Assembly (NCBI GenBank): GCA_021815535.1
Contig: JAKAGL010000030.1
Span: forward strand, 1-15,616
DNA: 15,616 nucleotides
Source: a bacterium
Lineage (GTDB): Bacteria; Nitrospinota_A; UBA7883; JACRGQ01
Direction: 5' to 3'
Within the stretch, counting starts at the first letter, position 1, and every line of letters begins with the position of its first letter. This document shows, in pieces, positions 6,771 to 13,496 of this stretch. The notes beneath the pieces were generated by a model that was not told where the DNA came from, ran no database searches, and saw nothing but the letters and a program-made list of their open reading frames with translations. The translations under genes and the position numbers were made by a program.

Positions 6771-8531
6771 ATGCCAAAGAAAAAACTGCTCCTCACCGGC
6801 GTCTTCAAACCTTTCGGCGTATCCGACGAATATGGCGAGGCGCTGTGCACCATGGAACTGCTCAACAACCAGGTGACGCGGGAACAGGGCATCCATTCCC
6901 CCCGCCAGAACAATCCCTCTTTCGGCCTGTACCTCCTCGCGGAAAACATCCTGACCCCCACGACGGTGCTTGATTTCCCGACGTGGAAAGAATTCACCAA
7001 AGAGATACGAAACGGCAACTATACGCATGTGGGCATCTCCTTCATCGTGCCGAACGTGCTGAAGGCGGCCCGCATGGCCAATTACGTCCGCAAACACTCC
7101 CCGGCCACCAAGATACTGCTCGGCGGACATGGCGCGGCGATCCCAAACCTCAGAAACCATGTCGACTACGATGAGGTCTGCCGCGGCGAAGGGGTGCGCT
7201 GGCTGCGCACCTACTTCAACGAGCCGCATCAGGAACGGGCCATCATCCATCCCGTAACCCCCTCTTCCGTCAGAAAACACATTTACGGCGCGCCGATTTC
7301 CGACAAGGGGGCGATCATCCTTCCCGGCGTCGGCTGCCAGAACTCCTGCCGCTTCTGCGCCACCGCCCACAAATTTGAAAAACAGTACACCTCGTTCCTG
7401 CGCGAGGGGCGCGATCTCTTCGACGCGTGCCGAAAATCCGAAACCGCGACGGGGGCCGAGGATTTCTCGCTCATGGACGAAAATTTCTGCAAAATGCCCA
7501 AGCGCGCCGCCGCCCTGCTGGCGGAAATGGAAGCCCACGAAAAAGCTTACACGTTCTCGATTTTCTCTTCCGCCGAAGCGATCACCCGCATGGGGGTCGA
7601 TTTCCTCGTCCGCATGGGCGTGAACTTCGTTTGGATCGGCGTGGAATCGAAGTGGAACGTGTTTGAAAAAACCAAAGGGGTCGACCTGCACGCCCTGATA
7701 AAAGATATCCAGGACCGCGGCATCACCGTGCTTGCCTCCACCATCCTTTTCATGGAGCACCACGACGCACGCACGATAGAAGAGGACATCGACTGGGCCA
7801 TCGGCCTCGAATCGGATCTGCTCCAGTTCATGCAGTTCGGCCCGATCCCCGGCACCCGTTTGTATCAGGACTACGAGGTCGAAGGCAAACTGCTTATGGA
7901 CATCCCCTACCCCGAACAGCACGGACAGGACAGGATATGGTTCCACCACCCCAATTTCACGCTTGATGATACCTCGCGCATCCTGAAAGACGCGTTCGTG
8001 CGGAAATACGAAACGCACGGCCCCGGCATCCTCAGCATGGCCCACACCGCCGTGAAGGGATACCTGCGCCTGCGGGATGACATCGCTTATAACGAGAAAA
8101 ACGGATTGGCCTGGGATCCGCAGCTTATGCGGTATGCGCCGTCCCCGGAAAGCGGCGCCGACGAATTCCTCCGTCTCCGCCTTGAATCATGGAAGCAGTA
8201 CGCCTTGCGGTTCCGCCCGATGTTCTGGAGTTCGGCGGCCTACGCCCCGAACGAGGCGGCGCGGGAAAAAGCGAAGATGGTGGCGAACCTGTACGATGAA
8301 GCCTTTGGCAAAATGGATGTGATGGACACCGCCAAATCGGCGGCCCTCCGCATTCTGTCGTGGAAGGAAAACCTCCACCTCAAGATACGCCACGCGATGG
8401 GCCTGGGAGACATCATGCGCCAGCCCGCCACCGTGCGGCAGGAATACCCCGACCGCCGCGAAAGTATCGCCGGCATGGACCGCGAAAAGAAAAAGAAACG
8501 CTCGCATTCGGCTGCCGCCGCCGCGCGCTGA
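6771..8531 (+). CDS. B12-binding-domain radical SAM protein (function unknown)
   Basis: Predicted [4Fe-4S]/SAM radical enzyme, 586 aa. Seen: residues about 1-150 form a Rossmann-like cobalamin-binding-type domain (THVGISFIVPN, then ILLGGHGAAIP at about 115-125) without a DxHxxG motif. This is followed by the cluster motif CxxxCxxC (Cys189, Cys193, Cys196 in GVGCQNSCRFC), with a radical SAM barrel to about 420. A long C-terminal part of about 165 residues ends in a lysine- and alanine-rich tail (DREKKKKRSHS). Known: this layout is typical of class B radical SAM methylases and relatives such as hopanoid-modifying and Mg-protoporphyrin cyclase types. No specific substrate is evident. Start: ATG 6771 with GGGA about 7 nt upstream, a modest site. 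It stands alone between a long leader and the AT-rich cassette. Confidence 0.85.
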   Translation: MPKKKLLLTGVFKPFGVSDEYGEALCTMELLNNQVTREQGIHSPRQNNPSFGLYLLAENILTPTTVLDFPTWKEFTKEIRNGNYTHVGISFIVPNVLKAARMANYVRKHSPATKILLGGHGAAIPNLRNHVDYDEVCRGEGVRWLRTYFNEPHQERAIIHPVTPSSVRKHIYGAPISDKGAIILPGVGCQNSCRFCATAHKFEKQYTSFLREGRDLFDACRKSETATGAEDFSLMDENFCKMPKRAAALLAEMEAHEKAYTFSIFSSAEAITRMGVDFLVRMGVNFVWIGVESKWNVFEKTKGVDLHALIKDIQDRGITVLASTILFMEHHDARTIEEDIDWAIGLESDLLQFMQFGPIPGTRLYQDYEVEGKLLMDIPYPEQHGQDRIWFHHPNFTLDDTSRILKDAFVRKYETHGPGILSMAHTAVKGYLRLRDDIAYNEKNGLAWDPQLMRYAPSPESGADEFLRLRLESWKQYALRFRPMFWSSAAYAPNEAAREKAKMVANLYDEAFGKMDVMDTAKSAALRILSWKENLHLKIRHAMGLGDIMRQPATVRQEYPDRRESIAGMDREKKKKRSHSAAAAAR

Positions 8532-8587
8532 CGCGCATCCCGCTTTTCTTGCATTGACAGCTGCATAAGCGATGTCAGGCTCGCAAC

Positions 8588-8597
8588 CTGTCCGGTT
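8588..8597. repeat. 10-bp direct repeat, left copy, at the edge of the AT-rich cassette
   Basis: CTGTCCGGTT here recurs identically at 10071-10080, and the match extends to 12 of 13 bases (CTGTCCGGTT followed by CTT here, TTT there). The base composition drops right after this copy. It may be a target-site duplication or attachment core. Confidence 0.4.
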
Positions 8598-8619
8598 CTT
8601 AAATCAAAACCGATCTCTG

Positions 8620-9519
8620 TTATTCCCCCTTGTGGAACAATCCACTAAAAAACATCCCCTTGTCGCTCAATAAAAATGAGGCTCGATTGCCTCGATTCGA
8701 ACTATCCCTTAGAATTAACCCAAGCGCATCATATTTGGCAATTAAAATAGGGTCCAAATAATCATTTTCATCGTAGATGCCGCTAATAAGTTTTCTAAAA
8801 TCATCCAATATGCCACTACTTTTAAGCGCAAGGTATTCTTCGCGCCACTTTGCTTGCACATCCATTTTTTCATTGCCGGTCATGGCGGCAGGCTGAACAT
8901 TATCAGAATCCGAATCGCCGACAATTTCCCGCTTGATAATTAGTGGATTATTCTCCATATTTCTATTGTTATAATTTTCTTCACTCTCAACCGCTTTCTT
9001 ACTAAGCTCGAAAATCTTATCTTTCAACTCTTTATTTTCGCGTTCTAAAGCAGATATCGTCGAACTCCTTTCTTCAAGCAGGCTGATCGTCTCGCGTTCC
9101 TTTTCATTTACCTGAAGAACCAATTTGTCATATTTATCTTGAGGGACTGGAGTCTTCTTCTCTATCTCATTTTTTTTAGTTATTAATTCCTCAGCTCTGG
9201 TTTTTGAAAAAACGTAAACCCATTTATTGGGATAAGGATATACAAATATGAAAAATAGTGCCGACAATAGTGGGAGGATAATCAAGTGTGTAATTCCACC
9301 ATCAAGCCCATAAAACCCATACCCAAACCATGCAGACAGATAAGGAATCTGCTCAATATGCTCAATTCTCAAAGAAGCTGCTTCATCTTTTCCGAAAAAC
9401 AACAAAACAAGGATTTTCCAGTTCCAAAGGCACCATGACAAAATGAAGGCTCCGAAGAGTGGGCTAATTACCCTTTCATACAAGGTGGCTTTAAACGACT
9501 TAACCAAATCATCAATCAT
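8620..9519 (-). CDS. Two-TM coiled-coil membrane protein of unknown function
   Basis: Function not recognised. Seen in 299 aa: a short amphipathic N-terminus (DDLVKSFKATLYERVISPLFG), a hydrophobic helix at about 21-43 rich in Trp and Phe, and a second at about 75-96. A strongly charged heptad-like coiled coil runs from about 105 to 182, then a polar linker. A compact C-terminal domain at about 222-299 contains ILRDSSNRGNRASFLLSDKG, which looks like the wing and last helix of a winged-helix fold. I recall similar RVxSPLFGAF-type N-termini in uncharacterised proteobacterial proteins, but no function. Start: ATG 9517-9519 with AAAGAAGA just upstream, 16 bp after the DUF2283 stop, so probably co-transcribed with it. 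Composition is AT-rich, suggesting transfer. It could be a membrane-acting effector or sensor; that is speculation. Confidence 0.75.
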   Translation of the reverse strand: MIDDLVKSFKATLYERVISPLFGAFILSWCLWNWKILVLLFFGKDEAASLRIEHIEQIPYLSAWFGYGFYGLDGGITHLIILPLLSALFFIFVYPYPNKWVYVFSKTRAEELITKKNEIEKKTPVPQDKYDKLVLQVNEKERETISLLEERSSTISALERENKELKDKIFELSKKAVESEENYNNRNMENNPLIIKREIVGDSDSDNVQPAAMTGNEKMDVQAKWREEYLALKSSGILDDFRKLISGIYDENDYLDPILIAKYDALGLILRDSSNRGNRASFLLSDKGMFFSGLFHKGE

Positions 9520-9535
9520 TCTTCTTTGCCAACAA

Positions 9536-9736
9536 TTACGTAGTCTGGAACTGGAGTTCTTTTAAATTCAGCTTTGGGCTTCGTTTGGAGAGATGGAGGA
9601 TTTCGATCCCGACCACCTGATTTTGCTCGTTGTAATCCAAAACTACACCGGAGGAGACTTCCTCGGATTCCACGATCTTTGAATCATCCAGCCGGAGGTA
9701 CAGGGCATCCGCCTTTTCGTCCACCTTTAAATTCAT
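9536..9736 (-). CDS. DUF2283 small protein (antitoxin-like)
   Basis: A 66-residue protein matching the DUF2283 pattern: an opening like KVDEKADALYLRL, then VESEEVSSGVVLDYNEQNQVVGIEIL. Members are small and have no proven biochemical role. They often sit beside DUF4258 proteins and are predicted toxin-antitoxin partners (known context). Seen: ATG 9734-9736 overlaps the DUF4258 stop as ATGA, the usual coupling of such pairs. The downstream coiled-coil membrane gene starts 16 bp after its stop. The family call is firm; the antitoxin role is inference. Confidence 0.82.
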   Translation of the reverse strand: MNLKVDEKADALYLRLDDSKIVESEEVSSGVVLDYNEQNQVVGIEILHLSKRSPKLNLKELQFQTT

Positions 9737-9981
9737 AATTTACCCTTCATGCTCCTGTCAAAAAACGCGGTTACAACCCTTATGGGGCTTTTCCGTTGAT
9801 TTATTATAACCCGTAAAACCCTCCCGCCATAATCCGGGATCACCGCAAGCCTGTGTTCCAATCCATCGGAAGTCGTGGAAGTGGTTCTATGCGGATGCTT
9901 TATTGTGCTTTCAACCCACCGCATTAAGATGCCGCGCTCTTTAATCACATCTTTTGCGTGCTGGGTCAATTCATATTCCAT
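9733..9981 (-). CDS. DUF4258 small protein (toxin-like)
   Basis: An 82-residue protein with the DUF4258 pattern: LTQHAKDVIKERGI near the N-terminus (the family's S/T-x-HA...R motif), a central HRLAVIPDYGGRVLRVII strand pair, and a terminal VVTAFFDR. DUF4258 is regarded as a RelE/ParE-like-fold toxin candidate, not proven here. Start: ATG 9979-9981 is where homology begins. No Shine-Dalgarno sequence is visible, and a weak promoter at 9989-10017 would make the message nearly leaderless. An adjacent GTG at 9982 is an alternative. It overlaps the DUF2283 start by four bases. Upstream in-frame codons toward rnpB do not look coding. Confidence 0.8.
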   Translation of the reverse strand: MEYELTQHAKDVIKERGILMRWVESTIKHPHRTTSTTSDGLEHRLAVIPDYGGRVLRVIINQRKSPIRVVTAFFDRSMKGKL

Positions 9982-9988
9982 CACTGGA

Positions 9989-10017
9989 AGTTTAACCCGC
10001 TTTAATTGAGGAGTAAA
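9989..10017 (-). promoter_or_regulatory. Weak candidate promoter for the DUF4258-DUF2283 cassette
   Basis: On the minus strand TTTACT (10012-10017), a 17-nt spacer and TAAACT (9989-9994) each match the sigma70 boxes at 4 of 6 positions. The start would fall at about 9982, right at the ATG. The match is weak and could be chance in AT-rich sequence. Confidence 0.25.
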
Positions 10018-10070
10018 ACCGGCAATGAAGAAGCAGAGCTTTAACAACATGACTGGATTTACACTTCGTG

Positions 10071-10080
10071 CTGTCCGGTT
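10071..10080. repeat. 10-bp direct repeat, right copy
   Basis: CTGTCCGGTT identical to 8588-8597. It lies about 40 bp beyond the rnpB 3' end, where the sequence returns to high GC. Confidence 0.4.
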
Positions 10081-10120
10081 TTTTCCGCCTGCGGAGGGAT
10101 GGCGCCGCGACGGTAAGAAA

Positions 10121-10496
10121 TGCGAAGGCGGACTATAAGCCGGATTCTGTACCCCGTGAGGGGCGACGGCCATTTATCTAAGCCCCGCCGTTGCCGGCGG
10201 GGTCAAGCAGCCAACCCGGAGGCGGGAAGCGAGCAACTTCCTTCTCCTTGCGGAGAAACGCCCCCCTATTTGGCCTTGCACCGGGCAGGGTTTTCCATGC
10301 GGCCGGCGTCGCCGCCGGCCCGGTGAGCTCTTACCTCGCCATTTCACCCTTACCCCAATGAAGGGGCGGTATCTTTTCTGTGGCACTTTCCCTGGGATTA
10401 CTCCCGCTCCCCGTTAAGGAGTGCCCCGCTCTATGGTGTCCGGACTTTCCTCCGCCCCCGTCGCCGGGCGCGGCGGCCGTCTGTCCGCCTTCGCCG
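10121..10496 (-). ncRNA. rnpB: RNase P RNA, bacterial A type
   Basis: The catalytic RNA of RNase P, which matures tRNA 5' ends. Seen on the minus strand: a perfect 12-bp P1 helix joins the ends (10483-10494 with 10122-10133). The universal 5' motif GAAAGUCCGGACACC lies at 10435-10449. The GGGUGAAAUGGCGAGGUAAGAG...CUCACCG segment typical of P10-P11 lies at 10321-10350. The 3' motif ACAGAAUCCGGCUUAUAGUC lies at 10131-10150. Length of about 375 nt and the long GC stems fit the A type. Ends are set from P1 and may be off by a few bases. The 5' end falls within a few bases of the zinc-ribbon stop codon, so its promoter must be inside that gene or it is processed from a joint transcript. Confidence 0.95.
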
Positions 10497-10499
10497 AAA

Positions 10500-11213
10500 T
10501 TATTTGAGATCAGGAAGCGCGTAAAGGAACCGGTTGCAGTGCGGGCAGGTGTGCAGACGCGTGCCGGTGCGGACTTCAACCGCCAACTGCGGCAACACCA
10601 TCTGGTGGCAGGCGGAACAGAAGCCGTCTTTCAGCTCGGCCACCGCTTTGCGCTCGCGCACCTTGAACACCCGGTCGTACTGTGACAGCACCGGCCGATC
10701 AACGCCGGCGGCGATCTCCTTGCGATGCGCATGTGCCGTTTCCGCTTTCGCCTTCCCTTCAGCGACTGCTTCTTCCTTTCCCGCCTTGACAGCCGCGAAT
10801 TCCCTTTCCTCCGCCGCCACTTTTTCCTTAAAGCCTTTTTCCTCGGCCTTCGCCGCGTCGAGCTTCTCCATGATCTCCAACTGCTCGTCTTCCAGGCGCC
10901 CGATGGCCTCTTCCATGTTTTTGATTTCCTGCTGGGCGGCGTGATATTCCTGGTTGGTCTTCACCTCGTTCAGCTTCATGCGGGATTTGGCGATGGCGGC
11001 CTTCTTTTCCTCAACCTCGCGTTCTTTGCCCAGACGCGCCTTGTTGACGGCCTCGAGGTTCTTTTTGTATTCCTCATAGGCGGCCCGGTCCTTGCCCAGC
11101 GCCGTATCCTGCTGGCTCATCAGGGCCGGGAAAGCGTTGATGACCGATTCCAAACGGGTAATTTCGTCGTCGGCCTTTTGCAGATCGATAAGAAGTGCCA
11201 GATTTTTTTCCAC
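10500..11213 (-). CDS. Coiled-coil C4 zinc-ribbon protein (COG1579 / CdsZ-like)
   Basis: A 237-residue protein: residues about 1-185 are a long antiparallel coiled coil (very high Glu/Lys/Ala), ending in a zinc ribbon with Cys199-x2-Cys202 and Cys223-x2-Cys226 (zf-RING_7 type). The family is widespread and poorly characterised. Roles proposed for relatives are in nucleic-acid binding or protein-complex regulation; I can support only the fold. Start: GTG 11211-11213 is preceded by GAGG (5-nt spacing) that overlaps the upstream Nif3 stop, and it gives the family-like opening (V/M)EKNLALLIDLQK. A TTG at 11246 would extend it but lacks a ribosome binding site. It is coupled to the Nif3-family gene upstream, a common pairing, and rnpB follows immediately. 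Confidence 0.88.
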   Translation of the reverse strand: MEKNLALLIDLQKADDEITRLESVINAFPALMSQQDTALGKDRAAYEEYKKNLEAVNKARLGKEREVEEKKAAIAKSRMKLNEVKTNQEYHAAQQEIKNMEEAIGRLEDEQLEIMEKLDAAKAEEKGFKEKVAAEEREFAAVKAGKEEAVAEGKAKAETAHAHRKEIAAGVDRPVLSQYDRVFKVRERKAVAELKDGFCSACHQMVLPQLAVEVRTGTRLHTCPHCNRFLYALPDLK

Positions 11214-11220
11214 GCGTTCC

Positions 11221-12003
11221 TCAATAATCCCTAAATGGTTCTTCAATGTACAAGGTTGTGATTCTAGTCCTTTTTCCCGATTTTGCCATCATCTTTTTAA
11301 TGTGGGCGGCAACCAGCGCCGCCATCGGCCGTTCCGTTCCCAAATGGCCGGCGTCGATCATGCACATCCCCCGCCCCGCGCATTCCATCGCGTTGTGGTG
11401 GCGCACCTCGCCAGTCAACAGCAGATCGGCCCCGTGCGCCTGGGCGTCGGCCAGCAGATCCGCCCCCGCCCCCGTGCAGACCGCCACACGTTTTACGATC
11501 TTCTTTCCATCGCCGTACAGGCGCGCAGACGAAATGTTCAGCCCCTTTTTCACCTGAAGGGCGAATGCGGCGGCGGTCATCACTTTGCCGGGCGCGCCGA
11601 TACGGTACACCGCCTTTCCCGGTCCGGCGGCGGGACGGACGTTCTTCAGCCCCACCAGCCGCGCCACATGATCGTTCAGCCCGCGGGGGGCAAAATCGAG
11701 ATTGGTGTGCATGGCGTAAACCGCGATGCCGTGGCGGAGCACGGCGGCGACAAGCCGCCCTTGCGGCGTGGAAAGATCGATCCGTTTCAGCGGATAATAG
11801 ATCGGCGGATGATGGACAACGATGAGATTGGCCCGCGCCGCCACGGCCGCGGCAACCGCCTCCGCGGTGAGGTCCAGTGCGGTCACAATGCCGGAACAGC
11901 GGGCCGCGGGATCGCCGATGATAAGCCCCACGTTGTCGCCATCCGCCGCCAGTCCCCGGGGCGCCAGCCGTTCACAGATGCGCATTACATCTTTCATCGG
12001 CAT
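11221..12003 (-). CDS. Nif3-like dinuclear metal-centre protein
   Basis: A member of the Nif3/DUF34 family (often annotated GTP cyclohydrolase I type 2 homologue; true function unsettled), normally a toroidal hexamer with a two-metal site. Seen in 260 aa: DNVGLIIGDP near 23-32, metal ligands HHP at 64-66, HTNLD at 99-103 followed by APRGLND, GADLLLTGEVRHHN, and C-terminal DAGHLGTERP with His220 and Glu223. All expected metal-binding motifs are present and the length is usual for the short form without the inserted PII-like domain. Start: ATG 12001-12003 has GGGA 6 nt upstream; a second ATG two codons in is possible. The stop overlaps the ribosome binding site of the zinc-ribbon gene, so the two form an operon. 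Confidence 0.92.
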   Translation of the reverse strand: MPMKDVMRICERLAPRGLAADGDNVGLIIGDPAARCSGIVTALDLTAEAVAAAVAARANLIVVHHPPIYYPLKRIDLSTPQGRLVAAVLRHGIAVYAMHTNLDFAPRGLNDHVARLVGLKNVRPAAGPGKAVYRIGAPGKVMTAAAFALQVKKGLNISSARLYGDGKKIVKRVAVCTGAGADLLADAQAHGADLLLTGEVRHHNAMECAGRGMCMIDAGHLGTERPMAALVAAHIKKMMAKSGKRTRITTLYIEEPFRDY

Positions 12004-12093
12004 ATTCTATCCCGGTTTTTTTGGCGCGGGAATCATGAATAATCCCCGTTCGATCGCTCCGCGATACGGCAGGCGGCGCGGCGCGCAACGCAT

Positions 12094-12480
12094 TTACTTC
12101 TGGTTTTTTTTGAAGACGGAGTAATACGCTTCCAGGCGGGGGGCTATTTCAAAATGCTTGAACGGTTTTATGATGTAGCCCTGAATGCCCACCCGCGCGC
12201 AATCCACAATGTCGCTTTTGTCGGAGAGGGCGGTGGCCATCACTATGGCGGTCTGGCGGCCATTGGTCTTTTCCATCTCGCGGATCTGCTTAAGCGCCGT
12301 GTAACCGGTCATTTCGGGCATGACGATATCGAGAACGATCAAGTTGGGTTTCCAGGTCTCGTAGATCTCCAGCGCTTCACGGCCGTTTGTGGCCGTTTTT
12401 TTGTCATACAGCTCGTCGCTCAATCCCAGGGCGTACAGATCGAGAACCAGCTTGGAATCATCGACCAGAAGGATCTTCAT
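12094..12480 (-). CDS. Single-domain response regulator (CheY-like), copy A
   Basis: A stand-alone receiver domain of 128 aa with no output domain: acidic Asp7-Asp8, phospho-acceptor Asp51, Thr83 and Lys105 are all present, so it should be phosphorylated. It would act by protein contact or as a phosphorelay intermediate. Start: ATG 12478-12480 begins MKILLVDD with GGAAAA just upstream and sits about 20 nt after the predicted transcription start. An in-frame ATG at 12501 would add seven residues but would lie at the transcription start itself. It resembles copy B upstream (shared DC...G-QGY...KP near the C-terminus), suggesting duplication. It has its own promoter at 12508-12537. Confidence 0.9.
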   Translation of the reverse strand: MKILLVDDSKLVLDLYALGLSDELYDKKTATNGREALEIYETWKPNLIVLDIVMPEMTGYTALKQIREMEKTNGRQTAIVMATALSDKSDIVDCARVGIQGYIIKPFKHFEIAPRLEAYYSVFKKNQK

Positions 12481-12507
12481 TTTTCCGGATTCATCAGCCA
12501 TGGCGGC

Positions 12508-12537
12508 ATTATATCCGCTGCCTGTAATCGATGCCAA
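12508..12537 (-). promoter_or_regulatory. Sigma70-type promoter for response regulator A
   Basis: On the minus strand TTGGCA (12532-12537) and a perfect TATAAT (12508-12513) are separated by 18 nt. The start is expected near 12501, leaving about a 20-nt leader to ATG 12480. Confidence 0.6.
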
Positions 12538-12584
12538 CCCATAGATGCGGAAATCGAGCGGTGTTGCCGCATCCGGGCCGGGAA

Positions 12585-12600
12585 GGCCGCCAAAGCGGCC
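12585..12600. terminator. GC-rich hairpin between the two response regulators
   Basis: GGCCGC (12585-12590) and GCGGCC (12595-12600) form a perfect 6-bp stem with a 4-nt loop, 40 bp downstream of the copy B stop. There is no T run in either direction, so it may stall or protect transcripts rather than terminate them. Confidence 0.3.
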
Positions 12601-12639
12601 GCGGCCGGCGGCCCAAAACATGATCTCAAACCGGCAGGT

Positions 12640-13020
12640 TCAAATACGGTTGACGCAACTTTCTATCTTCTGCGCAAGCAGGTCGCATTTTATCGGTTTC
12701 ACCAGATACCCCTGCACGCCTGCCTTGACGCAGTCCATCACATCCCCTTTGCCGCCCAGCGCGGTTGAAATGATCACCGGCGTCCTCCGTTCGCTCCCCT
12801 CTTCGGCGCGCCGTATCTCCTTGAGCGCCGCATAACCGGACATGATCGGCATCATGATATCCAACAGCACCACATCGGGGCGCCATTGCTTCCATTCCTC
12901 GACCGCTTCTTTCCCGTTTTGAACGAATTTGAGGTCGTACAGCGATTCATTAAGCCCCATGCGGAAGATTTCGTGCACAAACAGATCGTCCTCGGCAATC
13001 AATACTTTCAGCTTTTCCAT
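12640..13020 (-). CDS. Single-domain response regulator (CheY-like), copy B
   Basis: A stand-alone receiver domain of 126 aa: Asp11-Asp12, phospho-acceptor Asp54, Thr86 and Lys108 are all in place, and there is no effector domain. Known: such proteins signal by direct binding (as CheY does) or shuttle phosphate to an HPt protein. Start: ATG 13018-13020 has GAGG with 5-nt spacing. It follows the HPt gene after 160 bp that include a plausible promoter (13102-13131), so it is transcribed separately or both ways. It is paralogous to copy A (similar Leu-Tyr-Asp context, GK/DK-x-D-xx-DC helix, QGY-xx-KP loop). Confidence 0.92.
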   Translation of the reverse strand: MEKLKVLIAEDDLFVHEIFRMGLNESLYDLKFVQNGKEAVEEWKQWRPDVVLLDIMMPIMSGYAALKEIRRAEEGSERRTPVIISTALGGKGDVMDCVKAGVQGYLVKPIKCDLLAQKIESCVNRI

Positions 13021-13101
13021 GATTACCTCGTCAAAGAAATACCCACGATGGAACTTTATGCCATTACGCCTGGCGGCGAAGCTCCAACCCTACTTGTTGC
13101 G

Positions 13102-13131
13102 AGTATAATCCGAAATCCGGGGAAATGCCAC
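13102..13131 (-). promoter_or_regulatory. Candidate promoter for response regulator B
   Basis: On the minus strand GTGGCA (13126-13131), 18 nt, then TATACT (13102-13107). It has the same spacing and a similar -35 to the copy A promoter. The start near 13095 would give a leader of about 75 nt. Confidence 0.45.
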
Positions 13132-13180
13132 GGAATGGCGCGCGAGACCGTGGGGGCGGGTGACTAGGCCGGTGATATAT

Positions 13181-13489
13181 TCAGGCGTAGGTAATGTCAA
13201 TGCGTTGCAGGTAATCCGACAGCCGGGCGACGCCGTGCTTCACCCCAGCGGCGTCTTTCGCTTTCGCGGCCGTTTCGATGGCGGCCCCGATAGCGGTGAT
13301 CTCGTCGAAGCCATACCCGCCGCCGGAACCTTTCATGCTGTGCCCCGCGATGTACATGGCGTTCCAGTCCCCTTTCTCCAGCGAGGCGCCGATCACCGCC
13401 ACGTCATCATGCCGGGCCTGCAGAAAACCCGGGATCAGTTCTTTGAGGTCGGCATCGATCGTTACCGCAATCCGTTCTCCGTTCCCCAT
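13181..13489 (-). CDS. Free-standing HPt phosphotransfer protein
   Basis: A 102-residue helical protein with the HPt signature AGHSMKGSGGGYGFDEI; His50 is the expected phosphorylated histidine. Known: HPt proteins pass phosphate between receiver domains in multistep relays. Start: ATG 13487-13489 has GAGG with 5-nt spacing, and this ribosome binding site overlaps the stop of the upstream diguanylate cyclase (TTGAGG), giving tight translational coupling. The coupling suggests that the HPt protein exchanges phosphate with the receiver of the cyclase and perhaps with the two single-domain regulators downstream. No histidine kinase is adjacent. Confidence 0.9.
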   Translation of the reverse strand: MGNGERIAVTIDADLKELIPGFLQARHDDVAVIGASLEKGDWNAMYIAGHSMKGSGGGYGFDEITAIGAAIETAAKAKDAAGVKHGVARLSDYLQRIDITYA

Positions 13490-13496
13490 ATCTTCC

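Larger units (their letters stand above)
8588..10080. mobile_element. Putative horizontally acquired AT-rich cassette next to rnpB
   Basis: A stretch of about 1.5 kb carries three same-strand genes: DUF4258, DUF2283 and a coiled-coil membrane protein. Its base composition is unlike its surroundings: I counted 20 G/C of 60 at 9001-9060 against 43 of 60 at 11401-11460. It lies between the radical SAM gene and the 3' end of rnpB, bounded by the direct repeat at 8588-8597 and 10071-10080. I see no transposase, integrase or terminal inverted repeats, so the mode of entry is unknown and the exact ends are inferred. Confidence 0.4.

Noticed and set aside
6654..8045. Long - strand open frame opposite the radical SAM gene
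   Set aside because: A mirror of a GC-rich gene; the + strand frame has the cluster motif and family features.
10081..10100. Hairpin CCGCC..GGCGG-like stretch next to TTTTTT as an rnpB terminator
   Set aside because: On the rnpB strand the run after the stem is A, not T, and the loop is only 2 nt; it cannot act as an intrinsic terminator in that direction.
9982..10173. N-terminal extension of the DUF4258 protein up into rnpB
   Set aside because: The extension has no family similarity, overlaps rnpB and lacks a start signal; homology begins at ATG 9981.
10120..10386. Short open frames on both strands over 10120-10386
   Set aside because: They lie inside the RNase P RNA, whose structure and conserved motifs explain the sequence.
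10437..10443. TGTCCGG in rnpB matching part of the cassette direct repeat
   Set aside because: This is the universal GAAAGUCCGGAC motif of RNase P RNA; the 7-base overlap with the repeat is probably coincidence.
10725..11234. + strand open frame opposite the zinc-ribbon gene, rich in Phe/Leu and looking membrane-like
   Set aside because: Antisense of Glu/Lys-rich coiled-coil codons naturally reads as Phe/Leu; no start signal.
11214..11246. TTG start extending the zinc-ribbon protein by 11 residues
   Set aside because: No ribosome binding site, while GTG 11213 has GAGG at ideal spacing and gives the family-like N-terminus.
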